From Miscanthus floridulus (Eukaryota; Streptophyta; Magnoliopsida; Poales; Poaceae): DNA of 64,000 nucleotides. The stretch covers positions 12,159,823-12,223,822 of the forward strand of contig NC_089593.1 of NCBI RefSeq assembly GCF_019320115.1. The letters are read 5' to 3'. Positions within the stretch are counted from its first letter, which is position 1. Every line of letters begins with the position of its first letter. Shown here in pieces: positions 21,311 through 32,650 of this stretch. The notes beneath the pieces were generated by a model. The model saw only the letters and a list, made by a program, of their open reading frames with translations. It was not told the origin of the DNA and searched no databases. The position numbers and the translations under genes were made by a program.

Positions 21311-22491
21311 GTTATTGATCTGACCATCAATTACGCAGTGGTCAGCGTTCCAGAGTCAACAATGGCACAATTACTCGGATTTGTTACAAACTAGTTATCT
21401 TGATGAATGTTAGTCGGCCAAGTCAAGATTTCATATCAGATTTGAAGATCATTATATGGCTTAGTCGGCATTCCAAGATCAATACATGGCTTAGTCGGCC
21501 ATTGCCATGGCTAGGTCTCAGTTAATCTGACCAAGCTTGGGGGCTCGCATGTCTTGAATATTATCTTAATCAAGGATGAAAGACTAAATTTTAAAGCTCA
21601 ACTACCATTGGTGGGTTGATAAGCTTGCCAGGGGTATTCAAACCACTCAATGACAAGAGGTATTTTTATCATTGTCTTAGGGAGGTTACTCGTTAGCACC
21701 CATGATGTCTAAGACCCTATAATCGACTCAGGGTAGTCGATTTTAGGCTCGAGGGCTGCATGAGGAACATTTGTGCTCGGCGGATGCATTCAAATTTCTT
21801 CAAAAAAGGTTGGGAAATTGCCGAAAAGACCCTCAAGCTCTTTATGCTAAACAACACGAGGCTTGGGGGCTACACTGGGTGCGCTTTGCAAGAAAGTGCA
21901 CGCCATTAGAGGAAGATTTGAAGATTCAAAGAGCACTTCATGGCTTCTCTCAAGAAGGCTACTCGAATGCTACTTGATTCTACTCAGCAATGACATGGAG
22001 ATTCAATAAGACTTCAAAGTTCAACCATGAAGAGCTCGGGGGCTTGACGGACCAAGATCCTAAGGGTTCCCCATAGGGCCGACTACCCGGCAAGCAGATG
22101 GGCCAGCCCACGGTCTGCTAGGAAGGCGCGAAACAAGGTGGCATGGCTTCCCAGGCATGCAAACCGACCTAGTCGAATATGGAAAGTCTATCTCTATAAT
22201 AGGATTATAACTCTTCTATTGTAACCGACTAGGACTAGAACTATGCACCTGCCCTCTGGATTATATAAAGAGAGGTAGGGGCACCCTCTTGTAACATCAT
22301 CATACAAAGCAATTCAATGCACAGTAGCACGCCACACAGGACATAGGGTATTACGCTATTCAACGGTCCGAACATGTATAAATCGTTGTCTTTGCGTTAA
22401 CCATCGAGTTAAGTTTACGCCGAAGCCCAACCAATCCTCGCTCCAGGTAACCCCGTAGCAAGGTTGCCGGTCATCAGGCACCAACAGAAAC
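21311..22491 (+). mobile_element. Ty3/gypsy-like LTR remnant
   Basis: It starts TGTTATTGATCTGACC and ends CAGGCACCAACA. It contains repeated CTTGGGGGCT polypurine-like tracts (21535, 21850, 22030) and a promoter (next entry) followed by the LTR-type start region CTCTTGTAACATCATC. No target duplication or internal coding was found, so the limits are approximate; the true LTR may be only about 22045-22491, after the last GGGGGCTTG. Confidence 0.5.
22260..22268 (+). promoter_or_regulatory. TATA box of the LTR remnant
   Basis: ATTATATAAAGAG lies about 225 bp before the LTR end, the usual U3 position. Confidence 0.4.
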
Positions 22492-22589
22492 CAAGATCAA
22501 AACCTTCTCCCTTGAAAAATAGATTTTCATGAGAAATAGAGCTGTTTACCCCGTCCAAATAAATGGGTGAGCTCGTGGGAGAAAGATGG

Positions 22590-23004
22590 AGTGGTTGGGC
22601 TGGTTTTATAGCTTTTCATCCACAAAGGCAAGCATCCTAAGGGGACGAACTCTATTAATAGTTAATGGAGGCGAACAACCTAAAGGGACTATCTTTATTA
22701 ATTCTATCTTAACGAAGGTGGCTAGCTTAAGACAACCGTCTCAGTTAATGGAGCATATTAACGGAGTTGGCCGCCTTAAGATGCTTGCCTCCGTTAATAC
22801 TTAGACGAAGACGAGACGCCCACCTCCGTTTATAGCATTAATGGAGGCGGTTTATCTTAAGATGCCTGCCTCCATTAAGGATTAACAGAGGAAGGCGTTT
22901 CTTGGTGGACGCCCCCTCCATTAACAAAGACGACACCCTTTTGTGTCCACCTTTATTAATCGGGGAGCATGTCATGTCTATCGAAACCTTTTTTTGTGGT
23001 AGTG
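22590..23004 (-). mobile_element. CACTA transposon end with subterminal repeats (second CACTA)
   Basis: On the minus strand the terminus at 23004 begins CACTACCACAAAAAAAGG. Inward lie about ten copies of a CTCCGTTAAT / ATTAATGGAGG motif in both orientations. Motif and terminus differ from the CACTA at 3608 and from the one at 62164. The element extends left; its other end was not found, and the LTR remnant may sit inside it. Confidence 0.75.
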
Positions 23005-23009
23005 CTACC

Positions 23010-23810
23010 GTCTATTACATATCTTTACCATCCATCAGTATTTTGGTACTTTTACCGATCCACGTCTGATGCTATTTTTGGGTCGTGGTATATATAGTGA
23101 CGCTGAATTGTTTGGGGCCTTGATAGTTTTGTCATCGGCCTGCTTCTCGCCGATATTAGTGTGAAGAGCGCCAGTCTTGCTGGTCACACATCCTCCTATG
23201 CGTGCACTACAAATGGTCGTGATGACCTCTTAGGCCATCTTTTTAGAAACTTGGATCCCTAAGAGAATTCTACATACCTGAGTCAGAGCGGTTGCAATCT
23301 AATAATGGGAAGACGTAGCTCTAATTCCATGTGAGAAATCAGAGGTGGAAGCCTTCTCACTCCAAGATATGCGCGAGCAGCAGTGGCTACAGGGTGGAGC
23401 GGTGCCGGCTTGTAGCAGCCAGGCATGAACAACGGCAACCTGCTCCGGCTCTACTCCCACTATCGCTTCCTCTAGAGGTGTGACGTGTCGTCGGTGCCGC
23501 TGAACGGGCGGGGAATGGAGAAGATCTGGAGGACACAGCTGTCTCGCCATTAGTGTAAGACAGCGTGGTCCTGACACGCTGGTGTGCCACATCAATAAAA
23601 AAACATTGACCAAGCGGCGTATAGATCTGCGATGCTGCACCAGTCAACGAGTTAAGCACCACCTGAAAAATAGTTGGTCGTGTTCGGGTTCAGCACGGTA
23701 GCCACTTCTATAAATAACACAGTAGAAATGGCTAATAACACGAACTGCTTCTATAAATATATTGATTTGTGGAGACGACTGGTACGTAGGGGTGGCTGCT
23801 GCGCTAGAGA
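23010..23810. other. No supported gene
   Basis: Minus strand 23299-23640 is open for 113 aa with a GC-rich middle, but the product matches nothing I know and lacks a domain signature. Confidence 0.3.
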
Positions 23811-24210
23811 GCGCTAACCAGCTATTGCAGTGGAATCAACCTCATTCTCCACAATATTGGAAGGAACTTGGGGGATAACCAGCTCTTGCAGTCTAGAAGA
23901 GCTGGTATTTTGATCATTTTCCACACTATTACCATGTAGATCAGTGTGCCCCAAAACATGAGCGACATGCTTCTGTTTGCCCATCTCTGGAGGTACGCTT
24001 CCCAAACTAGCACCAGGTGTTGACGACTTACCATCAACAACATCTGCAGCCTCCTTTAAAATGTGTACTGGTTCCACTGTGCTATCAATCTGTACTTCAG
24101 CATTTGTTGCACTGTCCGAGTGGCATAATGGTTCAACACCTGCAACTTCTGAATTTATCAGGTCAGTCACTTCTATGGTTGATGGGGGATCTGAGCTGTT
24201 ATCTGGCTTA

Positions 24211-24453
24211 GGGCCAGTTTAGTTTGCAAAAAATTTTGCAAAATTTTTCACATTCCCCGTCACATCGAATCTTTAGACGCATGCATGAAGCATTAAATAT
24301 AAATAAAAAATAAAACTAATTACACAGTTTAGACGAAATCTACGAGACGAATCTTTTAAGCCTAATTAGACTATGATTGGATACTATTTATCAAATAACA
24401 ACGAAAACGCTACAGTAGCCATTTTGCAAAATTTTTTGCATCTAAATAAGGCC
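24211..24453. mobile_element. Tourist-like MITE, 243 bp, target duplication TTA
   Basis: The ends are GGGCCAGTTTAG and CTAAATAAGGCC, flanked by TTA at 24208-24210 and 24454-24456. The interior (GTCACATCGAATCTTTAGAC, TTACACAGTTTAGACGAAAT) is the same family as the copies at 31728, 49390 and, more distantly, 50105. Confidence 0.9.
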
Positions 24454-25798
24454 TTAGGCTTCTCCAAGTTTGTGTCACTATAGTGGCATTGTGGATCAGC
24501 ATTTGTCATAACCCCTTCTATATCCATATCGGACGACGAGATCGAATATTGACTGGTTGCAGCATCAAGCATTGCCAAGAGCTTTTTCTTCGGAGTTCTG
24601 ACCGGAGACGTCGAGAGGTTGTGCAGTAATTGTTGATGTCCTGGTGATGCGTGACTCAAATAACATGGGGTCACAGGAATATATGCTTGGTCCAAGAGGG
24701 AGTGTGGTGAGAGTGTTATCCATGAGGTTATAGCTGCTATCCTCGATGATCAACTTTGCCTTGTCAACCATGATCTGAGTGAGTGGCGTCGCGAAAGTGA
24801 CATGCTTGGGTGTTGACCTCTTGTTGTCCTGTTTGCCCATTACTGTCCTCATGGTGTGTGGGGGTTCACTGTTATCAGAATACCGTAACAAAGGTGAGGA
24901 GGCCCTACTGTGACGTCGGGGATCCTCAACTTGTAAGCTTCCACGCAGGTGATAGTGAGTTTCATCATCGCCTTGTTGATGTCGCCTCCTGTTCAACGGT
25001 TGAGAGAGGGATTCACGGTTCCCTCGACAAGCAGATGCCCTGTGTCCCTCTTCCAGACAGCGCCAGCACCTCGTCAATCTGTTGCAAGAAGCCACTCGGT
25101 GCATAGTAGAGAGGCAATTGAGACAACGTCCTCGAACATGTTTGAGAAATCTCTGCCTCCTCTCCTCTTGCTCAACAGCTGGACGACAGTGGGTAGGTGA
25201 ACCTCTTAAATCTCCTGACGATTTTCTCCACTGAAAACGTGACTTGGCTTTATCCCATCCTTCTTCTCTATCAAACCATGGATACTCCTCTTGAAAGGGG
25301 CTGCTAGGATACCTTGGATGAGGAAATGCAGGCCCACAGTCCAGAGAGCGGAACTTATATGAGTGCGTGGAAGATGAAGAGGGTCCTTGATGCAGTCCCG
25401 CGAACTGATGATGGTGCACATTATCTCTCCCAGGTGACGTGTGTCGTGCCACATGCCGGTCGCCTAGAACTTCGTAGTGAGGTGCAGGCTTGTGCGCTTG
25501 GTCAGGAAGGGAACTTTGATGCTCGATGGCATGGCGAAAAGTTGAATCTGTTATAGTGCGACTCTGCTCTGTGATTTGAAATACTTTGCCATGCTTGGTC
25601 TGAAGATTGGGCTGTCCGGCATCAGCGTGCAGAGTGGCTCGATGCGTCTCTTTCACGCCTTGGTCCATTGAATGATCTGCAACAAACTTCCCTTTCCCCT
25701 TCTGTTTGGTTGCTTCGATGGCTTGAACCATTGTTGGCAGCTCGTCGAAGGAGGTCTTCCAATTGTGGATCTGGGAATTGCTCTCCCATGGTCGGAGC

Positions 25799-26629
25799 TA
25801 AAGATGGCAACGGGCAGAAAAAATCCGCATACCCGCGGGCACCCGAACCTGTGCCCGCGGGCATGGGCGCGGGTACAGAGTTGTGCCCAATGGGCAAAGC
25901 TAGACAGGTAAGAAAATAGCATGCTCGCACCAGCAAACCCGCACTGACATGTGGGGCACTGTAGAAGAGGTATATATGCTTCCGGATTTCCTTCATCCCA
26001 ATCTCACTTCCACCACTCCACCAGCGGCCGCTAGTCACCCACTCGACCCCGCGTCCCTGCCTCCCCAACCCCAACTCGCGGTCGCAGGTCGCGGCTCGTG
26101 CACTCGCGGCACGGCCTCCTCGCCTCCTCCAATCGCGGCGATTGGCGAGCACGGCGTGACCTACTCGCCTCCTCCACTCGCGGCGAACGGCGAGCGCGGC
26201 TCCTCGCCTCTTCCACTCGCGGCGCACGCCCCCCCCCCCAGATCCCCCATCGTGGGCTCGCGGCTCCCCGTCCCTGACGCCGCCACGCCGCCCGCCCACA
26301 TCCCTACTCCGACGCCGGACACCGGCCTTCCTCATCTCCTCCACTCGCAGCGCGCGCCTCCCTCAGATCCCCATTCGTGGCTCCCCATCCCGGACACCAG
26401 CCTCCCCGTCCCCGACACCGGACGCCGGGCGCGCGCCTCCCCCAGATGGCCAGATCCCCACTTCTTGCGGGTACGCGGGCATGCCCGCGGGCAAAACATG
26501 CCCCCAGATAGCGGGCGCATAGTGCTGCCCGTGTCGGGTGGCGGGCGCGGGCAGGGGCACAGAAATATCCTCGCGGGTGCGGGTTTATGATACATATATC
26601 CACGCGGATTTTACCCGTTGCCATCTTTA
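25799..26629. mobile_element. hAT element, non-autonomous, 831 bp, 8-bp target duplication
   Basis: The termini TAAAGATGGCAACGGG and CCCGTTGCCATCTTTA are perfect inverted repeats of hAT (Ac-like) type. GTCGGAGC flanks the element at 25791-25798 and 26630-26637. The GC-rich interior has repeated CGCGGGCA and CTCGCCTCCTCCACTCGCGG motifs, and overlapping ORFs on both strands (up to 240 aa) that I regard as compositional. No transposase. Confidence 0.9.
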
Positions 26630-26879
26630 GTCGGAGCTGGTGGACTCGAGAAGCTACTGCAGATCCCGAACCACCCCTGGAAGTATTGGGCCTGAAACCA
26701 TCAGCCGCCGCGGCAGACTCTAACTGGGACGGAAACATGCCACACGAGACCTCCGATGTTGCAGAAACGGCGGCGAAAGAAGAAGGCACACTCGGATCTA
26801 CAGAGGGCTGGGTCAGGGAGGTGGGATTAGAGTTGGATTTTTAGGGATTTTGGTGTTCAGCTTCGGCAGGTGATGTGAG

Positions 26880-27099
26880 CGCCTCGTCGCCCCCGGAGGG
26901 GCACAACGCCTCTATCCACGGGCTACATGTTTTAGAAACGAATTCAATCCAAGACTCTTTCGCAGGCGGAGGAGGCGAAGCAGCACGGCACAGCAGGCAG
27001 AGGGCGCAGCAGGTGGAGCGACGCGACGCAGCAGGCGGATTCAACAGCGGCGCGGCGCAGCAGGCGGAGCGGCGCAGCTCGGCCGAGCGGCGCCACAAG
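26880..27099. other. GC-rich GCAGCAGGCGGA repeats
   Basis: Imperfect direct repeats of GGCGCAGCAGGCGGAG between 26965 and 27075. Open in several frames; no recognisable product. Confidence 0.4.
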
Positions 27100-27600
27100 G
27101 ACCTTCTTGTCTATGGCCATGTGAACTCTGAGTGGCAACGCGACGCGACCTTGATGCCATCTAGAATATTTGCAGAAGGCACCAATGGTTAATGGCGATC
27201 CGTTCACAAAACTGTTCCAAACAACTTTTGAAACAACCAGGATGTTTTTGTTCCAAACAATTTCAAACAACCAGGGTGTTTGATAGGTGCTGACAAAACT
27301 TGGTATTTTCAAACAACCAGAGGGTGTTTGACAGGTGTTGATAACTTGGTCTGCTGGTGGTAGGTGTTGGGCCAGCCCAGGAAGTCTAACTAGCAGGGAA
27401 TTGTAAAGTGAGGCCAATCAATTTGGGCTGCAAGTATAGTTGTATTGCTCCTGCACCTTCAGGAAAAAAAAAGTTTTCCTCAAAAAAAGAAAAGGAAAAA
27501 AAGTAAAAACATTTTATTTCCTAAAAAAACACTTGTAAACCATTTAGCTATACATCTCTATCTTTGTGGTCTCAGTTTCGTCAGTTTTTCAGATTGTCCA
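27100..27600. repeat. Dispersed duplicated segment, copy 2
   Basis: Counterpart of 18330-18990, same orientation, about 8.8 kb apart. It lacks the MITE and has one rather than three of the 61-bp units. Confidence 0.75.
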
Positions 27601-28056
27601 CTGTCCTCGATGACTGATCGGTGGGGTTATGGAGTGAACAACATTAGGATGAGCCACAGCAAGAATCGGGGAGTTCATTCAAACACTTCCTAAAACCTGC
27701 AGGTCTTGTTATACCTTAAATATGTATGTTGCATTGAGATTACTTGTGTGTATTTGGGAAAAAACAACCCTCTTCAGTTTCAAAAAGGTACAGAGTACAA
27801 TTTATTTACTCATTTTGTTTTTCCAAAAAAGGTCGGTTCTATCTTTAATCCCATCTAAATATCTACGGTAATGCTACGGACAGGACGTCCAATGCCAGCG
27901 ACTCCCCTCTGGACGCGTGGCGTGACGTGCACCACAACTTTACCTCAATGCCGCTTGCCTAAATAAATAAAAAACAAAATCAACTCTTGGCGGCCTCACC
28001 TCGCTCCGCACACGCCGCCTACCCAACGAGCTCCTCTCTCTTGTGCTTCCCTGCTG

Positions 28057-28058
<2 letters not shown>

Positions 28059-28098
<40 letters not shown>
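28059..28098. repeat. (CT)n microsatellite, about 20 units
   Basis: Uninterrupted CT dinucleotides inside the Mutator-like element. Likely length-variable. Confidence 0.95.
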
Positions 28099-28101
<3 letters not shown>

Positions 28102-28534
28102 TGCCCACCCCGGCGTCCTCCTTCCCCACCCCGGTGGCTCATTCCCCTAGCCTGGTGCCGCCCCTCCCCCCACCCCGACGTCCTCACTCACCGGGAGCCC
28201 CCAATGCTGCAGATCCAGTGGCCCTCTCCCCCGCCCCGACGAGATCCATGGAGCACGAGAGAGATCCATGGATGTGGCGCGGCGGTGTTGCAGGGGAGTG
28301 GGAGGCTCTCCCTACCCCGGCACAGCGCCCTCCTCACCCTCGGCGGCGCCCTCTCTCACCCCGGCGACCGAGCTCCCCCACCCCGGTGGCCATGGTGCTC
28401 CTCGCCCCCCATCCCCCACCGTCGTCGTCGAGCCAAGCCTGATACTAGTGGCGCTGGTGCTCGCGTGTAGCCGCTCGCCGCCGTATCCGACCCCGACGAC
28501 TAGATCGACCAGCCCATCATTCCCCTTCTCTATG

Positions 28535-28925
28535 TTGCAAATGTATGTTCAAGTGTTTTCGGCATTTCAGATGTATGTTGCAATTGTTTCATATGGATGT
28601 TGCAAAAGTAGATCGAGGCATGTTGCAAGTGTTCAGAGGCATGTTGCAAGAGTTTATTCAAAATGTTTCACCTGTTTCCAGACGTATGTTGCAATCATTT
28701 TGATCTGGATGTTGCATATGTGTTTCACACACATGTTGCAACAGTATGTTCCAAAATGTTTCATCTGTTTTAGTCTTTTGTTGCAGCAAGTGTTTTCATA
28801 TTACAAGTTGCAAGTGTTATATCTAGATGTTGCATATGTTTTCACACATATGTTGCAAGTGTATGTTCTAGATGTTTCATCTGTTTTAGATGTATGTTGC
28901 ATTTAAGTGTTTCATGTTGCACGTG
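28535..28925 (+). repeat. Degenerate array of ATGTTGCAA / TGTTTCA words
   Basis: About 15 occurrences of ATGTTGCA and many of TGTTTCAT-CTGTTT, spaced about 25-30 bp apart. The array is a typical interior of a widespread grass non-autonomous element. Open frames over it are artefacts of its composition. Confidence 0.8.
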
Positions 28926-29263
28926 TTTCTTGCTATTCGAAAAGTCAGGGGCACCGGGGAATAGGGCGCAGCGAGCCGGTGGGCAGCGGACGTGGTGTGC
29001 AACGCACTAGGGGTGACGGTCGGGGGCACGACGGGGTGGGGTGCACCTGCGGGGGCGGGGCGAACGGATGGGGATGGGGGCGGGGTGCGTGGATGGGGGT
29101 AGGTCAGGCGTGTTAGGCGTGCGGCGGGCGTAGAGATAAGAATGGTGAGGTGCAGGTTTTTTTATTCGCATATTAACGTTTCAGCGGAAATTTGCACCAT
29201 CCGACGCTAACTGCCCAGATCGGACGTCCGGGCGCTAGCAACTCCGAAATATCTAATATAATG

Positions 29264-29656
29264 TTAGAGTCTATCTATGTCACACCCGGGTGATTTACAC
29301 GCCTCTCTCACACGATTTTTACAGAACATCATTTACCACGTGAACACCACACAAAACATTAGAGAACATCACATGTATATTATATGAATATCATATGTAC
29401 TATTTTTGGTACTTGGCATTTTTTGTTGCTTTACACGCCTCTCAAACGCGACATTTACGGAACATCGCTGGTATACCATATGAACATCATAAAAAACATC
29501 ATAGAACAACACATGTATATTATATGTAAATCTGTCAGATTTCAAAAAACATCATTTATATACTATGTGAACATCAAATGTGTATTGTGTGAACATAAAA
29601 AAATTCGAGCGACAGCGGCCCAAAAATCTCCCGAGTGACATATAGCTTTACTCTAA
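29264..29656. mobile_element. Inverted-repeat element with inner ACATCA repeats
   Basis: TTAGAGTCTATCTATGTCAC at the left is mirrored by GTGACATATAGCTTTACTCTAA at the right. The interior repeats TTACACGCCTCTC and GAACATCA-ATGTATATTATATG twice. No clear target duplication. Confidence 0.6.
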
Positions 29657-30199
29657 TGTTAACTTGCTCAAGTCAAACCGTCCTTTACTCGAGTTGACAA
29701 GGTGTGACATAATAATCTTGTGGTCTCAAGGCTACAAAATGATACACGCTATCACGTACGGCACAAATGCTCCCCTATCACATATTCATCCACAAACCTT
29801 GCTCGCTCTTCGAAGCACTCGCGCGTGTTTAAAGTTTAAACCATACAAATTAAACTATAGTACATTTGTCTACTTGAATGAACGCTACAAGGCCGGTGGT
29901 CGTCGGAGCCGTACTGCGACGACGTACTCTCTTGCTGTCTTTGCACCGGCATCACCGGCATCAAGTGGGGGGACGCGGGAGGGGCGATTCTTACGTCTGG
30001 TCCAGCTCCAGCACGCACGGTAGGCATCGCCGCATCGGCATCCAGGATTCATTTCAACAAGCATCCGTATACGTACGCCATGTGAATAAATCCTGAATCC
30101 TAGCCACGGATGGCGACTCGCTTGCATTGGCGCCACAGCTTAGCCTTTTCACTTGTTCCCATTCCAGACACCTGACCTGCCTGTTCCCTCACGTCAATC

Positions 30200-30206
30200 T
30201 TATATA
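30200..30206 (+). promoter_or_regulatory. TATA box of the LURP-one-related gene
   Basis: TTATATACCCTC lies 120 bp before the ATG at 30326, followed by a pyrimidine-rich (CTTCTTTTTCTTCTTC) leader typical of grass 5'UTRs. Confidence 0.6.
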
Positions 30207-30325
30207 CCCTCTTTCTCTTCGATCGATTCTTTTGCTCTCGCCACACGTACCACTCACCACCACCACCTTCTGTACTTCTTCTTTTTCTTCTTCTTCATCC
30301 ATCGATCCATCATCTCGCTCCTAGC

Positions 30326-32650
30326 ATGAGTACACGAATACACCCTTCATCTTCGGACGCCGCCGGCCGTGCCCGTCGTCGGGCTGCTGCTGCGGTGGCG
30401 GCGGCGGCAGCGAAACGGGAACGCCGGCCGGCGGTGTACACGGTGTGGAAGAGGTCCAGCATGGGCTTCCAGGGCACCGACGGCTTCTGCGTCTACGACG
30501 ACGCCGGCAGGCTGGCGTTCCGCGTCGACAACTACTCCCGGCGCCGGAAGCTCTGCGCCGGCGAGCTGCTGCTCATGGATGGCAAGGGCACGCCTCTCCT
30601 CTCCCTCAGGCCACAGGTACTACGCTCGTTTAATTACTAACCTGCTTATTACGTACACGATGATAGTATAATCACTACACCACCACATCAAAATTCTGAC
30701 GTCTTTTGCTAAAAGTTAACGATTACCGTTGAACGGTTACTCTCTTAATTTACTGCCTTGTTTGCTTGATGAAAGAAAACAGTTTTATTTCATCCTATTA
30801 TTTGCACATCCAACACAATATACATACGTGCACTGCTGGTTACAATTTTTTTTTTTTGCACACTTCTGATCAATTCCTTGGAAGCCATGCAAAGGATACG
30901 TCGGAAATGTAAATTTGGTTTATAGTCCTTAAACCTTGACAGAATAAGCTACAGTCCACATGTAGTAGTAATCTGTAATCACAAATAAAATGTCGCAATT
31001 TCCATTACTGACATGATGATCACGCTACCCCATTTTTCCCTTTCTCAGAAAATGACTGCCCTAATTTTGTTCAATGAGCGATCACTCTTCACTCCAATTA
31101 TACTTAAAGATTTGCTGACTCGGCAGAAGATTTTAGGCCAACCAATAGGACAGGTAACCAGACATAGAAATGGAATTACCGACAAAAACATCCAAACAAA
31201 AATGCTTTCACAAGAAAAGCACTATTATGGGTCTTATTCAGCTGCCACGCATGTACTTTTTTATCTTAACCCAGTAACTTTTTCGCCGCAAGTTGCAAGG
31301 CCACTCAGTTGTGCCAAAAAGCACAAAATGATCTCGAAATAAAGTCCTAATCCTTGATCTCTATTCTTAATTTTTCGCCGTCAGTTTTGACTAAGCAAAC
31401 GCACAGCTACAAAGCAATGTTATATATCGTTTATGATGTTCATTTTTCTCTGTTCATTAATGTCTTGGCACAAGTACAAGGTGTGATAAACTGGATTATT
31501 TAGCCACTGTTAAAGCTTGGTCAAACAAATTTACAGTCCACACGGAACTAACGTCATCAACTTACAGTCCTTGTTTCCTCCCTCTTGCCCCTAAATTAAA
31601 ATGACAGCCCTTTTATCCAATGAACAAGTAGCCCCAGATTAATCAAATATTTCCTGAGTCGTACGAGAGAAGATTTAACTTGGGCCAAGTGAAAAAAAAA
31701 GAAGAGCTTAACTACAAAAACAAGCAAGGGCTTGTTTAGTTGGCGAAATAGTACTATAGCACTTTCGTTGTTATTTGACAATTAGTGTCCAATCATAGTC
31801 TAATTAAGCTTAAAAGATTCGTCTCGTGAATTTCGTCTAAACTGTGTAATTAGTTTTATTTTTTATTTATATTTAATGCTTCATGCATGCGTCCAAAGAT
31901 TCGATGTGACGGGAAATCTTGAAAATTTTTGGGAACTAAACACTACCCAACAACCAAAAAGTGATCATATCGGTGTCTTACTTTTACCCCATTTAAAACA
32001 TTTACTATAGTGCAACACCGATCGAAAGCACAAATTAACATAACCTCTGGTCTGTAATTTTACTGTTATTTTTCTAGTACAAAGCAAAACGACGGCAGCT
32101 AGCTAATCAGTGTGAAAAAAATGGTGTGTAACAGCTTCTCAGCCTGCACGACCGATGGAACTGCTACACAGCAACGGAAGACGCCGCCTTCGACAAGAAG
32201 GCGTCTTCCAATTCGCCGGCGCAGCAGCAGGTCTTCACGATGAGCAGGTGCTCGGCTCTGCGGAGCAGCAGCGACAACGCAGAGGTCCACATGTCATCCT
32301 CAAGAGCTGCAGGCTCTGCTGCTGCTGCGTTGCCCTCCTCCTCCTCGTCTAGCCTCAGCTGCAAGCACGCGCAGGCCGTGTCCGCTGCTCCCGCTCCCGG
32401 CTACCGAGTGGAGGGCTCCTTCTCGAGGCGGAGCTGCAAGATCCGGCATGGCAGTGACGGCAGGGAGGCGGCGCAGATAACAAGGAAGAGCGCCGGCGTG
32501 GTGTCCAGGCCGGTGGCGATGCTCGGGGACGACGTGTTCAGCCTCGTCGTCCAGCCGGGCGTGGACGTGACCACCGTCATGGCGATCGTCGTCGTCATGG
32601 ACAGGATCTGTCGCAGGCCGTACACACCGATGGTGTGCTCTTCACAGTAG
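30326..32650 (+). CDS. LURP-one-related (LOR/DUF567) protein, two exons
   Basis: Exon 1 is 30326-30616 (97 codons, donor GTACTA); exon 2 is 32135-32650. The acceptor CAG at 32132-32134 restores the frame as LLSLHDRWNCY. Total about 268 aa. The N terminus is Ala/Arg-rich; conserved family blocks are YTVWKRSSMGFQGTDGFCVY, RLAFRVDNYS, LHDRWNCY and the C-terminal MAIVVVMDRICRRPY. These proteins adopt a Tubby-like C-terminal barrel fold; Arabidopsis LURP1 is needed for basal defence against a downy mildew, but most members are uncharacterised. The first ATG after a normal leader was chosen. The 1.5-kb intron contains a MITE. A region of extra Ser/Ala codons (around 32270-32400) makes it longer than the family norm of roughly 200-230 aa. 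No lesion seen. Confidence 0.9.
31728..31947. mobile_element. Tourist-like MITE in the LURP-one-related intron, target duplication CAA
   Basis: The ends are GGGCTTGTTTAGTT and AACTAAACACTACC, flanked by CAA (31725-31727 and 31948-31950). Same family as 24211-24453 in the opposite orientation (CGTCTCGTGAATTTCGTC, TTAATGCTTCATGCATGC). Confidence 0.85.

Larger units (their letters stand above)
23819..26830 (-). pseudogene. LINE-type ORF1 with CCHC zinc knuckles, split by two DNA transposons
   Basis: Minus strand. The core (25731-24565) has two zinc knuckles, CLNCLSTMHRVASC and CWRCLEEGHRASAC, in a basic, Gln/Ser/His-rich protein. Grass LINE ORF1 (gag-like) proteins and derived CCHC proteins have this arrangement, and bind RNA. 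A hAT element (25799-26629) splits the N-terminal part and a Tourist-like MITE (24211-24453) the C-terminal part. At both sites the frame is open across the junction once the insert and one duplication are ignored. One further frameshift lies between 24565 and 24695. The stop is near 23819; no start Met is clear at the 5' end. Frame retention outside the insertions suggests it was coding until fairly recently. No RT follows on the minus strand, so it is ORF1 alone or a host-type relative. Confidence 0.65.
27866..29246. mobile_element. Mutator-like element, 1.38 kb, 9-bp target duplication
   Basis: AAATATCTA occurs at 27857-27865 and 29247-29255. The ends match as inverted repeats: CGGTAATGCTACGGACAGGA then CGTCC at the left, and CGGAGTTGCTAGCGCCCGG then ACGTCC from the right. 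The size of the target duplication and long inverted repeats fit MULEs. No transposase is present. The interior holds a CT microsatellite, a GC-rich section (28100-28500) with a 151-aa open frame, and an array of TGTTGCA words. Confidence 0.8.

Noticed and set aside
26031..26216. Regular direct repeats that might suggest a CRISPR-like array
   Set aside because: Spacing is irregular, repeats are degenerate and lie in a plant hAT element.
25622..26590. Overlapping ORFs of 240 and 213 aa on opposite strands
   Set aside because: They lie mostly inside the bounded hAT element with repeated GC-rich words; composition explains the open frames.
27987..28906. ORFs of 151 and 212 aa
   Set aside because: They cross the CT microsatellite, GC-rich filler and the TGTTGCA array of the Mutator-like element.
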